64,000 bases of DNA from Aestuariivirga litoralis (GTDB lineage Bacteria; Pseudomonadota; Alphaproteobacteria; Rhizobiales; Aestuariivirgaceae). The notes under the pieces were generated by a model, which did no database searches, was not told the origin of the DNA, and saw only the letters and a list, made by a program, of their open reading frames with translations. Positions 17,339 to 25,639 of this stretch are shown in pieces. Numbering within the stretch: the stretch's first letter is position 1; each line of letters begins with the position of its first letter. The translations under genes were made by a program, and so were the position numbers. The stretch covers positions 124,001 to 188,000 of the forward strand of contig NZ_QKVK01000009.1 of the NCBI RefSeq assembly GCF_003234965.1, given 5' to 3'.

Positions 17339-18155
17339 CGCCGCCGTTCACCGTGATGTCCGGCGCATCCGGGTTCTTCATGCCGACGATGTGGTAGCCC
17401 GCATCGACATGCAGGATCTCGCCGGTGACGCCGCGGCCGAGGTCGGACAGGAGATAGAGGCCGGAGTCACCCACCTCGTCGATGGTGACGGTGCGGCGCA
17501 GCGGCGAATTATATTCGTTCCAGCGCAGGATGTAGCGGAAGTCGCCGATGCCCGATGCCGCAAGCGTCTTGATCGGGCCTGCGGAAATGGCGTTGACGCG
17601 GATCGCCTTGGGGCCCAGGTCGGCAGCGAGATAGCGCACGGAAGCCTCGAGGCCGGCCTTGGCCACACCCATGACGTTGTAATGCGGCATCCACTTCTCG
17701 GCCCCGTAATAGGTGAGGGTGACGAGCGAGCCGCCATTGGTCATCAGCTTCTCGGCGCGCTGGGCGACGGCGGTGAAGGAATAGACCGAGATGAACATCG
17801 TCTTGGTGAAATTGTCCGCCGTCGTGTCGACGTAGCGGCCGGTGAGCTCGTCCTTGTCGGAGAAGGCGATGGCGTGGACGACGAAGTCGAGCGTGCCCCA
17901 TTGCTTCGCGATGGTGTCGAAGGTCGCATCCATGGAGGCCGCGTCGGTGACGTCGCAGGGGACGACGATCTTCGAGCCGAGCTCGGCTGCGAGCGGTTCG
18001 ACCCGCTTCTTCAGGGCGTCACCCTGATAGGTGAAGGCCAGTTCCGCTCCGTGGGCGGCGCAGGACTTGGCGATGCCCCAGGCAATGGACCGGTTGTTGG
18101 CAACGCCCATGATGAGGCCGCGCTTGCCAGCCATCAAACCCTTGAAATCGCTCAT
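17331..18155 (-). CDS. fabI: Enoyl-[acyl-carrier-protein] reductase (NADH), FabI type
   Basis: SDR-family enzyme of 274 residues that performs the last reduction of each fatty acid elongation round. It has the FabI form of the nucleotide motif (GLIMGVANNRSIAWGIA), HAIAFSDKDELTGRYVDT, and the Y-x6-K active site (YYGAEKWMPHYNVMGVAKAGLE). The ATG at 18155 is preferred; the 19-residue extension to 18212 is unlike FabI. It heads the operon with the histidine phosphatase and aroC and is divergent from pdxH. Confidence 0.95.
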   Translation of the reverse strand: MSDFKGLMAGKRGLIMGVANNRSIAWGIAKSCAAHGAELAFTYQGDALKKRVEPLAAELGSKIVVPCDVTDAASMDATFDTIAKQWGTLDFVVHAIAFSDKDELTGRYVDTTADNFTKTMFISVYSFTAVAQRAEKLMTNGGSLVTLTYYGAEKWMPHYNVMGVAKAGLEASVRYLAADLGPKAIRVNAISAGPIKTLAASGIGDFRYILRWNEYNSPLRRTVTIDEVGDSGLYLLSDLGRGVTGEILHVDAGYHIVGMKNPDAPDITVNGGGE

Positions 18156-18367
18156 TATCAACCGTCCGCACAGAGGAAGCCGGATGCTTCCCGGCGGCGG
18201 GTTAATTGACACAAGTCCAGAGGGAGGTCCACTGGAAAGAAAACACGCAGATGGCGAGGGGCGGACCTCAGGCGGGCTTGCTGGCGGGCATGGCTGCTGG
18301 TCTGCCGGAGCGGTTGATCCGTAACCACGCCGAGCGCATAAGCATCTGACATATCAGGACTTGCACG

Positions 18368-19000
18368 ATGGCATTGAGCGACATTTCCAAGCTGACGGCG
18401 TCTGCCGGCTTCACCGAGCGCAACGACCCCTTCAACCTCTTCGGCGAGTGGCTGAAGGAGGCGGAAGCCTCCGAACCCAACGACGCCAATGCCATGGCGC
18501 TGGCCACCGTGGACGAGGAGGGGCTGCCCAATGTCCGCATGGTGCTGCTCAAGGGCTTCGACGAGCGCGGCTTCGTCTTCTACACCAACTTCGAGAGCCA
18601 GAAGGGCCAGGAGATCCTCGGCACCATGAAGGCGGCCTGCGTGTTCCACTGGAAGTCGCTGCGCCGCCAGGTGCGGGTGAGGGGCATCGTGGAGGAGGTC
18701 TCCAAGGCCGAGGCGGATGATTACTTTGCCTCCCGCCCGCGCGACAGCCGCATCGGCGCCTGGGCGTCCCAGCAGTCCCGCCCGCTGGAGAGCCGCTTCG
18801 CGCTCGAAACCGCGGTGGCGATGAACACCGCAAAATACGCAATCGGCGAGGTGCCGCGCCCGCCCCACTGGTCCGGCTTCCGCATCAAGCCGCTGTCGAT
18901 CGAGTTCTGGCACGACCGGCCCTTCAGGCTGCATGACCGGGTGGTGTTCCGGCGGCCGGACGAGACTGCGGCATGGTCCAAGGCGAGGCTTTACCCGTGA
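18368..19000 (+). CDS. pdxH: Pyridoxamine 5'-phosphate oxidase
   Basis: FMN enzyme that oxidises pyridoxine or pyridoxamine 5'-phosphate to PLP. The 210 residues include [49 protein letters not shown] and the C-terminal [21 protein letters not shown]. Its stop codon overlaps the GTG start of the SDR gene (GTGA). The position opposite fabI is conserved in related genomes. Confidence 0.95.
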   Translation: MALSDISKLTASAGFTERNDPFNLFGEWLKEAEASEPNDANAMALATVDEEGLPNVRMVLLKGFDERGFVFYTNFESQKGQEILGTMKAACVFHWKSLRRQVRVRGIVEEVSKAEADDYFASRPRDSRIGAWASQQSRPLESRFALETAVAMNTAKYAIGEVPRPPHWSGFRIKPLSIEFWHDRPFRLHDRVVFRRPDETAAWSKARLYP

Positions 19001-19752
19001 ACACGACAGCTGATGGCGAGCGCAAGACCCTCATCCTCACCGGCGCATCGCGCGGCATCGGGCATGCGACGGTGAAGCGCTTCTCGACCGCAGGCTGGCG
19101 CGTCATCACCTGCTCGCGCCAACCCTTCTCCGAGGATTGCCCGTGGGACGCGGGGCCGGAAGACCACATCGTGGTCGACCTCGCCTCGTCGGAAGACACC
19201 CACAAGGCCATCGCGCAGATGAAGGAAAAGCTGAAGGCCCAGGGCTCGAGGCTGCATGCCCTCGTCAACAATGCCGCGATCAGCCCCAAGAAACCGGGCG
19301 GGGCGCGGCTCAACACGCTCGAGACCTCGGAAGAGGACTGGAAGACGGTGTTCCAGATCAACTTCTTTGCGCCCGTCATGCTGGCGCGCGGGCTGATGGA
19401 CGAACTGGTCGCTGCCAAGGGTGCCGTGGTGAACGTCACCTCGATCGCCGGCTCGCGGGTGCATCCCTTTGCCGGGGCCGCCTATTCCACCTCCAAGGCC
19501 GCACTCGCGGCGCTGACGCGCGAGATGGCGGGGGACTTCGGGCCCTTCGGCGTCCGCGTCAACGCGATCTCGCCCGGCGAGATCGAGACGTCGATCCTGT
19601 CTCCGGGAACGGAGAAGCTGGTGGCGCAGATTCCGCAGCGTCGCCTCGGCCAGCCGGAGGAGGTGGCCAAGGCCATCTATTTCCTCTGCACCGACCAGTC
19701 GTCCTACGTGACGGGTGCCGAGCTTCACATCAACGGCGGGCAGCATGTCTAA
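18997..19752 (+). CDS. Short-chain dehydrogenase/reductase
   Basis: Classical SDR of about 251 residues. It has [12 protein letters not shown] for NAD(P) binding, LVNNAAIS, the catalytic Ser in NVTSIAGS and YSTSKAAL (Y-x3-K). The C-terminal [15 protein letters not shown] fits FabG-like reductases. GTG at 18997 overlaps the pdxH stop and sits behind GGCGAGG, so it is preferred to an ATG at 18973. The substrate is unknown. It overlaps metC by eight bases. Confidence 0.87.
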   Translation: MNTTADGERKTLILTGASRGIGHATVKRFSTAGWRVITCSRQPFSEDCPWDAGPEDHIVVDLASSEDTHKAIAQMKEKLKAQGSRLHALVNNAAISPKKPGGARLNTLETSEEDWKTVFQINFFAPVMLARGLMDELVAAKGAVVNVTSIAGSRVHPFAGAAYSTSKAALAALTREMAGDFGPFGVRVNAISPGEIETSILSPGTEKLVAQIPQRRLGQPEEVAKAIYFLCTDQSSYVTGAELHINGGQHV

Positions 19753-20890
19753 CGAGGCCCTGCGGCCGGAGACCATCGCGGCGCATGCGCTGCGTGGCGT
19801 TGACGAGGCAACGGGTGCGGTGGTGCCGCCGATCTATCTGTCCTCCACCTATGCCCGCGATGAGAACTACAAGCCGCTGCTCAAGGAGAACTACGTCCGC
19901 AACGGCAATCCCACGCTGTGGCAGACGGAGGAAGCCATCGCGGCGCTGGAGGGCGGGACTTCCGCCTTGCTTTTCGCATCGGGCATGGCGGCGATCACCA
20001 CGCTGCTGGAGACGGTGCCGGCGGGTGCGCATGTGGTGGCGCCGGACGTGATGTATTACGGCACGCGCGACTGGATGAAGCGGCTGGAAGGACTGGGGCG
20101 CATCACGCTCACGCTGTTCGACCCGAGGAAGGACGGCGCACTCGACGCCGCGCTGCAGAAGGGCAAGACCGATCTCGTGTGGATCGAGACGCCGCTGAAC
20201 CCGACCTGGGACGTGATCGACATCGAAGCCGCCTCGAAGGCTACGCATGCTGTGGGTGCGATCCTCGCCGTCGATGCGACGGCGACGGCTGCGGTGACGA
20301 CGCGGCCGCTGAAGCTGGGTGCCGATGTCGTGTTCCACTCGGCGACCAAGTATCTCAATGGTCATTCCGACGTGCTGGCCGGTGTGCTGGTGACGCGCGA
20401 GGAGAACCAGCGCTGGACGGATGTGCGCATGCTGCGCACCAAGATCGGGGCACCACTGCCGCCGCTCGACTGCTTCCTGCTGATGCGCGGGCTCCGCACG
20501 GTCTTCGTGCGCTACCGCCAGTGCTCGGCCAATGCGCTGGCGATCGCGAAGCATTTCGAAGGTCACCCGAAGGTGGAGCGCGTGCTCTATCCGGGGCTCG
20601 CCTCGCATGCGGGCCACGCCATCGCGGCGCGCCAGATGCGTGATGGCTTCGGGGGGATGATGTCGCTCCTGGTGAGGGGCGGCTTCGATGATGCGCAGAA
20701 GCTGTGCACCAGGCTCAAGGTGATCGTGCCGGCGACGTCACTGGGCGGTGTCGAGAGTCTCGCCGAGCACCGCAAGACGGTGGAGGGGCCGACGAGTCCG
20801 GTGCCGGACAATCTCGTGCGGCTTTCCATCGGCATCGAACATGTGGATGACCTGATCGCCGACCTGGAGCAGGCGCTGGCCTCGCTTTGA
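19745..20890 (+). CDS. metC: Cystathionine beta-lyase / Cys-Met metabolism PLP enzyme
   Basis: A 381-residue PLP enzyme of the cystathionine gamma-synthase/beta-lyase family. Motifs: LEGGTSALLFASGMAAITTLL, VMYYGTRDW, ETPLNPTWDVIDI and the PLP Lys in HSATKYLNGHSDV. Alphaproteobacterial MetC proteins have this form, but gamma-lyase or sulfhydrylase activity is not excluded. The ATG at 19745 gives MSNEALRPE and a short overlap with the SDR gene. Confidence 0.85.
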   Translation: MSNEALRPETIAAHALRGVDEATGAVVPPIYLSSTYARDENYKPLLKENYVRNGNPTLWQTEEAIAALEGGTSALLFASGMAAITTLLETVPAGAHVVAPDVMYYGTRDWMKRLEGLGRITLTLFDPRKDGALDAALQKGKTDLVWIETPLNPTWDVIDIEAASKATHAVGAILAVDATATAAVTTRPLKLGADVVFHSATKYLNGHSDVLAGVLVTREENQRWTDVRMLRTKIGAPLPPLDCFLLMRGLRTVFVRYRQCSANALAIAKHFEGHPKVERVLYPGLASHAGHAIAARQMRDGFGGMMSLLVRGGFDDAQKLCTRLKVIVPATSLGGVESLAEHRKTVEGPTSPVPDNLVRLSIGIEHVDDLIADLEQALASL

Positions 20891-20907
20891 ATTCCACGTG
20901 CTGATAG

Positions 20908-20986
20908 TCATCCTCGCCGGGCTTGTCCCGGCGATCCTTTTTGGTGGCCGCGAAAAGGATGGCCGGGACGAGCCCGGCCATGATGA
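20908..20986. repeat. Dual-hairpin REP-like element, copy C
   Basis: First hairpin TCGCCGGG-CTTGT-CCCGGCGA, second ATGGCCGGG-ACGAG-CCCGGCCAT, with ATCCTTTTTGGTGGCCGCG and AAAAGGAT between. Loop ACGAG is the reverse complement of the CTCGT loops of copies A and B. It lies between convergent metC and hemN. Confidence 0.87.
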
Positions 20987-21021
20987 GGTGGAGGTAGGGG
21001 AAAAGACGAAACGTGATGCGG

Positions 21022-22374
21022 TCAGACCGCCTTTGCGTGCCGGTTCGGTGCGGCCACGAAATGCGCGTCGTAAGCTGCCGCGACGGTGCGGAGGAAGAGG
21101 CGGTGCTTCGGCGGAACACTGACGCGCGTGCCCTTCACCTCGGCGATGCCGGCGTGGATGGCGGGTTCGAGCTTTTCCGGCACGTCGTCGAAGATGGCGG
21201 GATCGAAGCCGTGGCGCTGCGCGATGTCCGCTGCGTCGACGGACAGGTCGCACATCAGGCGTTCGATGACCTCTGACCGCATGCGGTCTTCCGCGGTGGT
21301 GGCGAGGCCGCGCGTCACCGGGCTCTCGTTGCGGTCGATCTTCTGCGACCATTCCAGCGTGTCGCGGGCCGACTGGACGAAGCCACCGGGGAATTCGCCG
21401 ATGGCCGAGGCGCCGAAGGCGAGGAGGGCGTCGGAGACATCCGTCGTGTAGCCCTGGAAATTGCGGCGCATGGTGCCGTTCTTCGCCGCCGCTGTGAGTT
21501 CGTCATGCTCCAGCGCGAAATGGTCCAGCCCGATCGAGGCATAGCCATGGGCGTTGAGCTCGCGCTCGATGGTGGTGGCCTGGTCATAGCGGGCGTTGAC
21601 GCCGGGAAGGTCGGCGTCGCTGATCATCTTCTGGTGCTTCTTGAACCACGGCACATGGGCATAGCCGAAGACCGAGATGCGGTCGGGCTTCAGCGACGCC
21701 GCCTGCTGGGCGGTCATGGTCACACTCTCCACCGTCTGGGCGGGAAGGCCGTACATCAGGTCGAAGTTCACCGACTGGAAGCCCGCCTCGCGCAGGAATT
21801 CCGTCGCGGCCTTGACGAGGCCGAAGGTCTGCAGGCGGTTGATCTTCATCTGCACGGGTGTCGCGAAATCCTGGACGCCGAAGCTGATGCGGTTGAAACC
21901 CATGGCGGCCAGCACCCTGGCGCGTTCGCGCGTCAGCGTGCGGGGGTCGGATTCGAGTGCCATCTCGCCGCCGGTGCTCAAGCCAAAGCCCTTGTCGATG
22001 GCCTCGACGATCTCGCCGATGTGCAGGTCATCGAGATAGGTGGGCGTGCCGCCGCCGAAATGGAGATGCGTGACCTTGCCCTTGCGGCCCTGGAACAGGG
22101 AGGCCGAGCGCTTGATGTCCTTCACCAGATAGTCGACATAGCGCGCCGCGCGGTCATAGGAATTGGGCACCGAGGTGTGGCAGCCGCAGTACCAGCAGAG
22201 CTGGCGGCAGAAGGGGATGTGGACATAGACCGAGAGGGTGGCTTCGGGGTCCAGCGCCGTGAGCCAGTCATCCGCCTGCTGCCCGGGGAATGGCGACTGG
22301 AACTGCACGGCTGTCGGATAGCTCGTGTAGCGGGGAACGTCCTGGGTGGCGAAGGGGAGAAGCTGACTGTCCAT
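21022..22374 (-). CDS. hemN: Oxygen-independent coproporphyrinogen III oxidase
   Basis: Radical-SAM enzyme that decarboxylates coproporphyrinogen III without O2 in haem and bacteriochlorophyll synthesis. The Fe-S motif FCRQLCWYCGCHT (CX3CX2C) is followed by HFGGGTPTYL and GFNRISFGVQDF, as in true HemN. ATG at 22374 is chosen over an upstream GTG at 22386. It is preceded by an FNR/FixK-type box whose spacing places the transcript start almost at this ATG. The C-terminal domain reads RNFQGYTTD and FGASAIG. Confidence 0.93.
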   Translation of the reverse strand: MDSQLLPFATQDVPRYTSYPTAVQFQSPFPGQQADDWLTALDPEATLSVYVHIPFCRQLCWYCGCHTSVPNSYDRAARYVDYLVKDIKRSASLFQGRKGKVTHLHFGGGTPTYLDDLHIGEIVEAIDKGFGLSTGGEMALESDPRTLTRERARVLAAMGFNRISFGVQDFATPVQMKINRLQTFGLVKAATEFLREAGFQSVNFDLMYGLPAQTVESVTMTAQQAASLKPDRISVFGYAHVPWFKKHQKMISDADLPGVNARYDQATTIERELNAHGYASIGLDHFALEHDELTAAAKNGTMRRNFQGYTTDVSDALLAFGASAIGEFPGGFVQSARDTLEWSQKIDRNESPVTRGLATTAEDRMRSEVIERLMCDLSVDAADIAQRHGFDPAIFDDVPEKLEPAIHAGIAEVKGTRVSVPPKHRLFLRTVAAAYDAHFVAAPNRHAKAV

Positions 22375-22380
22375 GGAAGT

Positions 22381-22403
22381 TGACACTAGCGGTTGTAGTG
22401 TCA
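22381..22403. promoter_or_regulatory. Perfect inverted repeat over the hemN -10 region, candidate operator
   Basis: TGACACTA-N7-TAGTGTCA has exact eight-base arms. On the minus strand its TAGTGT half coincides with the -10 position set by the FNR-type box. I do not recognise the cognate regulator. Confidence 0.5.
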
Positions 22404-22410
22404 GCGCTCA

Positions 22411-22424
22411 TTGACCTCGATCAA
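22411..22424. promoter_or_regulatory. FNR/FixK-type binding site upstream of hemN
   Basis: TTGACCTCGATCAA fits the FNR/FixK consensus TTGAT-N4-ATCAA with one mismatch. If centred at -41.5, transcription would start near 22376, two bases before the hemN ATG, giving a nearly leaderless mRNA. Confidence 0.7.
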
Positions 22425-22444
22425 GCCCCGGCGATTTTCCCCGG

Positions 22445-23065
22445 TCAGTAGAGGGCGCTGCGGTATTCCTCTTCCACCTCGGCGTCGATCTTGGCCGCTT
22501 CCGGCTCCGCCACGGGCGTGCAGGTCTGCTCCAGGATGATACGGGCGATCGAGGGCAGCTGGGCCCGGTCCTGGCGGTAGTCGGGCTCCCACAGCTTCGA
22601 GCGCTTGAGCGCCTTGGCGCAGTGCAGGAAGACCTCCTCCACGGTCACGAGGATGCCCACGACCGGCTGCTTGCCGTTGACGGTGCAGGCGGACAGCAAC
22701 GCCTTGTCATCGGTGATGCGCGCCTTGCCGTTGAGCCGGAGCGTGTCCTCGAAGCCGGGCACGAAGAACAGGAGCCCGACATTCGGGTTGGCCACGATAT
22801 TGGCCATGGTGTCCAGCCGGTTGTTGCCCGGCCGGTCGGGGATGAGGATCGTGTTGTCGTCGATCACGTGGACGAAGCCCGGCGGATCGCCGCGCGGTGA
22901 GAGATCCGCGCGGCCTTTGGCGTCTGCTGTCGAGATCACGAGGAAGGGCGACAGCGCGATGAACTGGCGCGAATACTTGTCCAGCGCCGGCCGGCTCTTG
23001 GCCGAGGCGAGATGGCTCACCTCGCCGAATTTCGCGCGGAGCTCTTCCTCATTCCCGATCATCAC
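22445..23065 (-). CDS. Pyridoxamine 5'-phosphate oxidase-like FMN-binding protein
   Basis: A 206-residue split-barrel flavoprotein of the PPOX class (MSMEG_1061-like group). Visible parts are FLVISTADAKGRADLSPRGD, ILIPDRPGNNRLDTMANI, NPNVGLLFFVPGF and the C-terminal KALKRSKLWEPDY. Relatives bind FMN or F420 and often lack known substrates. Its ATG overlaps the stop of the transaminase gene by ATGA. Confidence 0.8.
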   Translation of the reverse strand: MMIGNEEELRAKFGEVSHLASAKSRPALDKYSRQFIALSPFLVISTADAKGRADLSPRGDPPGFVHVIDDNTILIPDRPGNNRLDTMANIVANPNVGLLFFVPGFEDTLRLNGKARITDDKALLSACTVNGKQPVVGILVTVEEVFLHCAKALKRSKLWEPDYRQDRAQLPSIARIILEQTCTPVAEPEAAKIDAEVEEEYRSALY

Positions 23066-24441
23066 GCCCTCGCGTTCTCCTTCCGCGCCCAGGCCTCCAT
23101 CTGGTCCAGGCCCTTTTCGAAGATGTCGAACATCTCGTGGATCTCGTCGGTGGTGATGACGAGCGGCGGGCAGAGCGCCACCGAGTCCTGGATGTTGCGG
23201 ACGATGAGGCCCATCTCCTGCAGCGCATTGACGGTTGCGGCACCCACCATCTTCTTCGGGTCGAAAGGCCGCTTGGTCGCCTTGTCGGCCACGAGCTCCA
23301 CCGCGCCGATGAGGCCCACGCCGCGGGCTTCGCCTACCATCGGATGGTCCGCCAGCTTGTTGAGGCGCATCTGGAACACCGGGCTCATCTTGGCCGCATG
23401 CTCCATGATCTTGTCGCGCTGGTAGATCTCGATCGTCTTGAGCGAGATGGCGCAGCCCACCGGGTGGGCGGTGTAGGTATAGCCGTGGCCGAAGGTGCCG
23501 AGCTTGCGGCTCTCGTCCAGCATGGCCTGGTAGAGGTCTTCCTCGACCGTCAAGGCGGACAGCGGGAAATAGGCCGAGGTGATGGCCTTGGCCATGGAGA
23601 TCGAGTCCGGCTTCATGCCGAAGGTCGTGGTGCCGAACCAGTTGCCGGTGCGGCCGAAGCCGCAGATCACCTCGTCCGCGATGAAGCGGATGTCATACTT
23701 CGCGAGGATGGCATTGACCTTCTCCCAGTAACCCTTGGGCGGCAGCAGCACGCCGCCCGCACCCATCAGCGGCTCGCCGATGAAGGCGGCGATGGTGTCG
23801 GGGCCCTCGCGCAGGATCATGTCCTCGAGATCCTGCGCCATGCGCGCGGCGAACTGCTCCTCCGTCTCGCCGTCCTGGCCATAGCGATAGTAATGCGGGC
23901 AGGAGGTGTGGAGGATGTTGGCGATCGGCAGGTCGAAGTCGTTGTGCACCCAGGGCAGCCCGGTGAGCGAGGCCGACGCGATGGTGACGCCATGATAGGC
24001 CCGGATGCGGCTGATGATCTTCTTCTTGCTCACCTTGCCGCGGGCATTGTTGTAGTACCACGACAGCTTGATCTGCATGTCGTTGGCCTCGGAGCCCGAG
24101 GTGCCGAACAGCACCTTGGAGGCGGGGCAGGGGGCGATCTCCTTCAGCTTCTCCGAAAGCTCGATCACGCCGTCATGCGACTTGCCGCCGAAGGCATGGG
24201 TGAAGGACACCTTGCGCAGCGCCTCGGCACCGGCTTCCGCGATCTCCTGGTTGCCATAGCCCAGTGCCGTGCACCATAGACCGGCCATGCCCTCGATGTA
24301 GCGCTTTCCCGTGTCGTCATAGAGATAGATGCCGCGGCCCTCGTTGAGGATGAGCGGACCCACCTCGCGGTGGCGGGCGAGGTTGGTGTAGGGGTGGATC
24401 ACCGTCTCGATGTCGCGGACGGCCATGTTCGACAAGGGCAT
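23062..24441 (-). CDS. Class III aminotransferase (omega-transaminase type)
   Basis: A 459-residue PLP enzyme of the omega-amino acid:pyruvate aminotransferase group. Motifs: EGMAGLWCTALGYG, GTSGSEANDMQIKLSWYYNN, RAYHGVT, ADEVICGFGRTG and the PLP Lys in SMAKAITSAYFPLSA. HGYTYTAHPVGCA completes the active site. Likely donors are beta-alanine, putrescine or similar amines, but this is inference. It is followed by an FMN-binding protein in a four-base overlap. Confidence 0.88.
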   Translation of the reverse strand: MPLSNMAVRDIETVIHPYTNLARHREVGPLILNEGRGIYLYDDTGKRYIEGMAGLWCTALGYGNQEIAEAGAEALRKVSFTHAFGGKSHDGVIELSEKLKEIAPCPASKVLFGTSGSEANDMQIKLSWYYNNARGKVSKKKIISRIRAYHGVTIASASLTGLPWVHNDFDLPIANILHTSCPHYYRYGQDGETEEQFAARMAQDLEDMILREGPDTIAAFIGEPLMGAGGVLLPPKGYWEKVNAILAKYDIRFIADEVICGFGRTGNWFGTTTFGMKPDSISMAKAITSAYFPLSALTVEEDLYQAMLDESRKLGTFGHGYTYTAHPVGCAISLKTIEIYQRDKIMEHAAKMSPVFQMRLNKLADHPMVGEARGVGLIGAVELVADKATKRPFDPKKMVGAATVNALQEMGLIVRNIQDSVALCPPLVITTDEIHEMFDIFEKGLDQMEAWARKENARA

Positions 24442-24562
24442 TCTGTTTCCTCCGATGGTCGGGGGACTATATCAGGGCGGTGGCGGGTGAAAACCCCTCG
24501 CGCCACCTCTGCGGGGGCTACCAGCACATGGCTGGCCCGCGGCCTGCAAGACCCTCAAAGCC

Positions 24563-24632
24563 GTCATTCCGGCGAAAGCCGGAACCCCGCTTTGGGCGCC
24601 CAAAGCTGGGCCCCGGCTTTCGCCGGGGTGAC
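24563..24632. repeat. Palindromic intergenic repeat, GGCGAAAGCC type
   Basis: GTCATTCCGGCGAAAGCCGG and the matching CCCCGGCTTTCGCCGGGGTGAC face each other around CTTTGGGCGCCCAAAG. The GTCAT...ATGAC-like ends and GGCGAAAGCC core resemble a palindrome widespread in alphaproteobacterial genomes. It lies between the PfkB kinase and transaminase genes. Confidence 0.75.
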
Positions 24633-24637
24633 GCCAA

Positions 24638-25639
24638 TCAAAGGGACCGCAAACCCTTCGCCCTCGCATAGTCAAGGCACTCCGCCCACGGACGAATGCT
24701 TGCACTCGTGGTTGGGGAATGGAGCGAGGTGGCGGCCGCTGCGTTGCCGAGGTCGAGGCAGCGCTCCAGCGGCCAGTCCTCGTGGAGGCCGAACAGCACG
24801 CCCGCATAGAAAGCATCGCCCGCGCCGGTTGAACCGGCGATTTCCGACTGCTCGACCTTCACCGAGGGGCGCTTGCAGACCTCGCCGGTGCGCAATACGG
24901 CCACCGCGCCATCGGGGTGGTGGATGCCGGCGAGCTCGGCAACACCCATGGCGAGCAGTTGGCGGCAGGCTCGCTCGGCCGTGGTCCACGACAGCCGCCC
25001 ACCCGGCGCCACGTCGAGGCCGGTGATGCTGGCGGCCTCGTAGTCGTTCACCACGAAGACATCGGTCAGCGGCAGGCAGGGCGGAACGAGCCTTGCCAGT
25101 GTGGCCGATGGTGCAGGGCAGAGTTCGAGGCAGGTCTTCATGCCGCGGGCCTTCGCCGCCATGAGCAGGGTGCGCCAGCCATCGGTCTCGTCGAGGTGGC
25201 GGGCGGTGCCGGGGCTGCCGAGATAGTAGAGCTTGGCGTTGCTGCCCTCGGGCGGCATGAGGTGATCGACCGTCATCACGTTGTTGCAGCCGAGCTGCGC
25301 GAAGAAGGTGCGCCGCCCCGTGTCGGTGCAGGACATGACATGGGTGTGGCTCGTCACCACGCCGGGAATGATGGTGACACGCGACGTGTCGAGGCCATAG
25401 CCGCGCGCACTCGCCAGCATGATCTCGCCGTAGGCATCGTCGCCCGCAGTGGCGAGCAGTGTCACGGGGAAATCCGCGCCGAGTTTCAGGAGACCGGCGC
25501 CCGCATTGTGCGGGGGGCCGCCGGCCGCCATCTCGGTGCGGTCGATGAAGGACAGCGTCTCCTCCTCGGGCCAGCGGTCGATCAGGTGCACGACGTCGAG
25601 CACCACGATGCCGGCGAGGACGACGCCGCGCCTCGTCAC
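24638..25639 (-). CDS. PfkB-family carbohydrate kinase
   Basis: A 333-residue ribokinase-superfamily protein. The N-terminal GGPPHNAGAGLLKLGAD and the C-terminal GSTGAGDAFYAGVLFGL (anion hole and catalytic Asp) are intact. PfkB kinases phosphorylate sugars, sugar acids or nucleosides. Its start overlaps the stop of the aldolase-like gene by ATGA, so the pair probably acts in one catabolic route; the sugar is unknown. Confidence 0.87.
   Translation of the reverse strand: MTRRGVVLAGIVVLDVVHLIDRWPEEETLSFIDRTEMAAGGPPHNAGAGLLKLGADFPVTLLATAGDDAYGEIMLASARGYGLDTSRVTIIPGVVTSHTHVMSCTDTGRRTFFAQLGCNNVMTVDHLMPPEGSNAKLYYLGSPGTARHLDETDGWRTLLMAAKARGMKTCLELCPAPSATLARLVPPCLPLTDVFVVNDYEAASITGLDVAPGGRLSWTTAERACRQLLAMGVAELAGIHHPDGAVAVLRTGEVCKRPSVKVEQSEIAGSTGAGDAFYAGVLFGLHEDWPLERCLDLGNAAAATSLHSPTTSASIRPWAECLDYARAKGLRSL

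Noticed and set aside
15656-17356. A 566-codon plus-strand frame opposite aroC and the histidine phosphatase
   Set aside because: Shadow frame; aroC on the other strand has every family signature.
23049-23243. Minus-strand frame at the transaminase end
   Set aside because: Out-of-frame shadow of the transaminase C-terminus.
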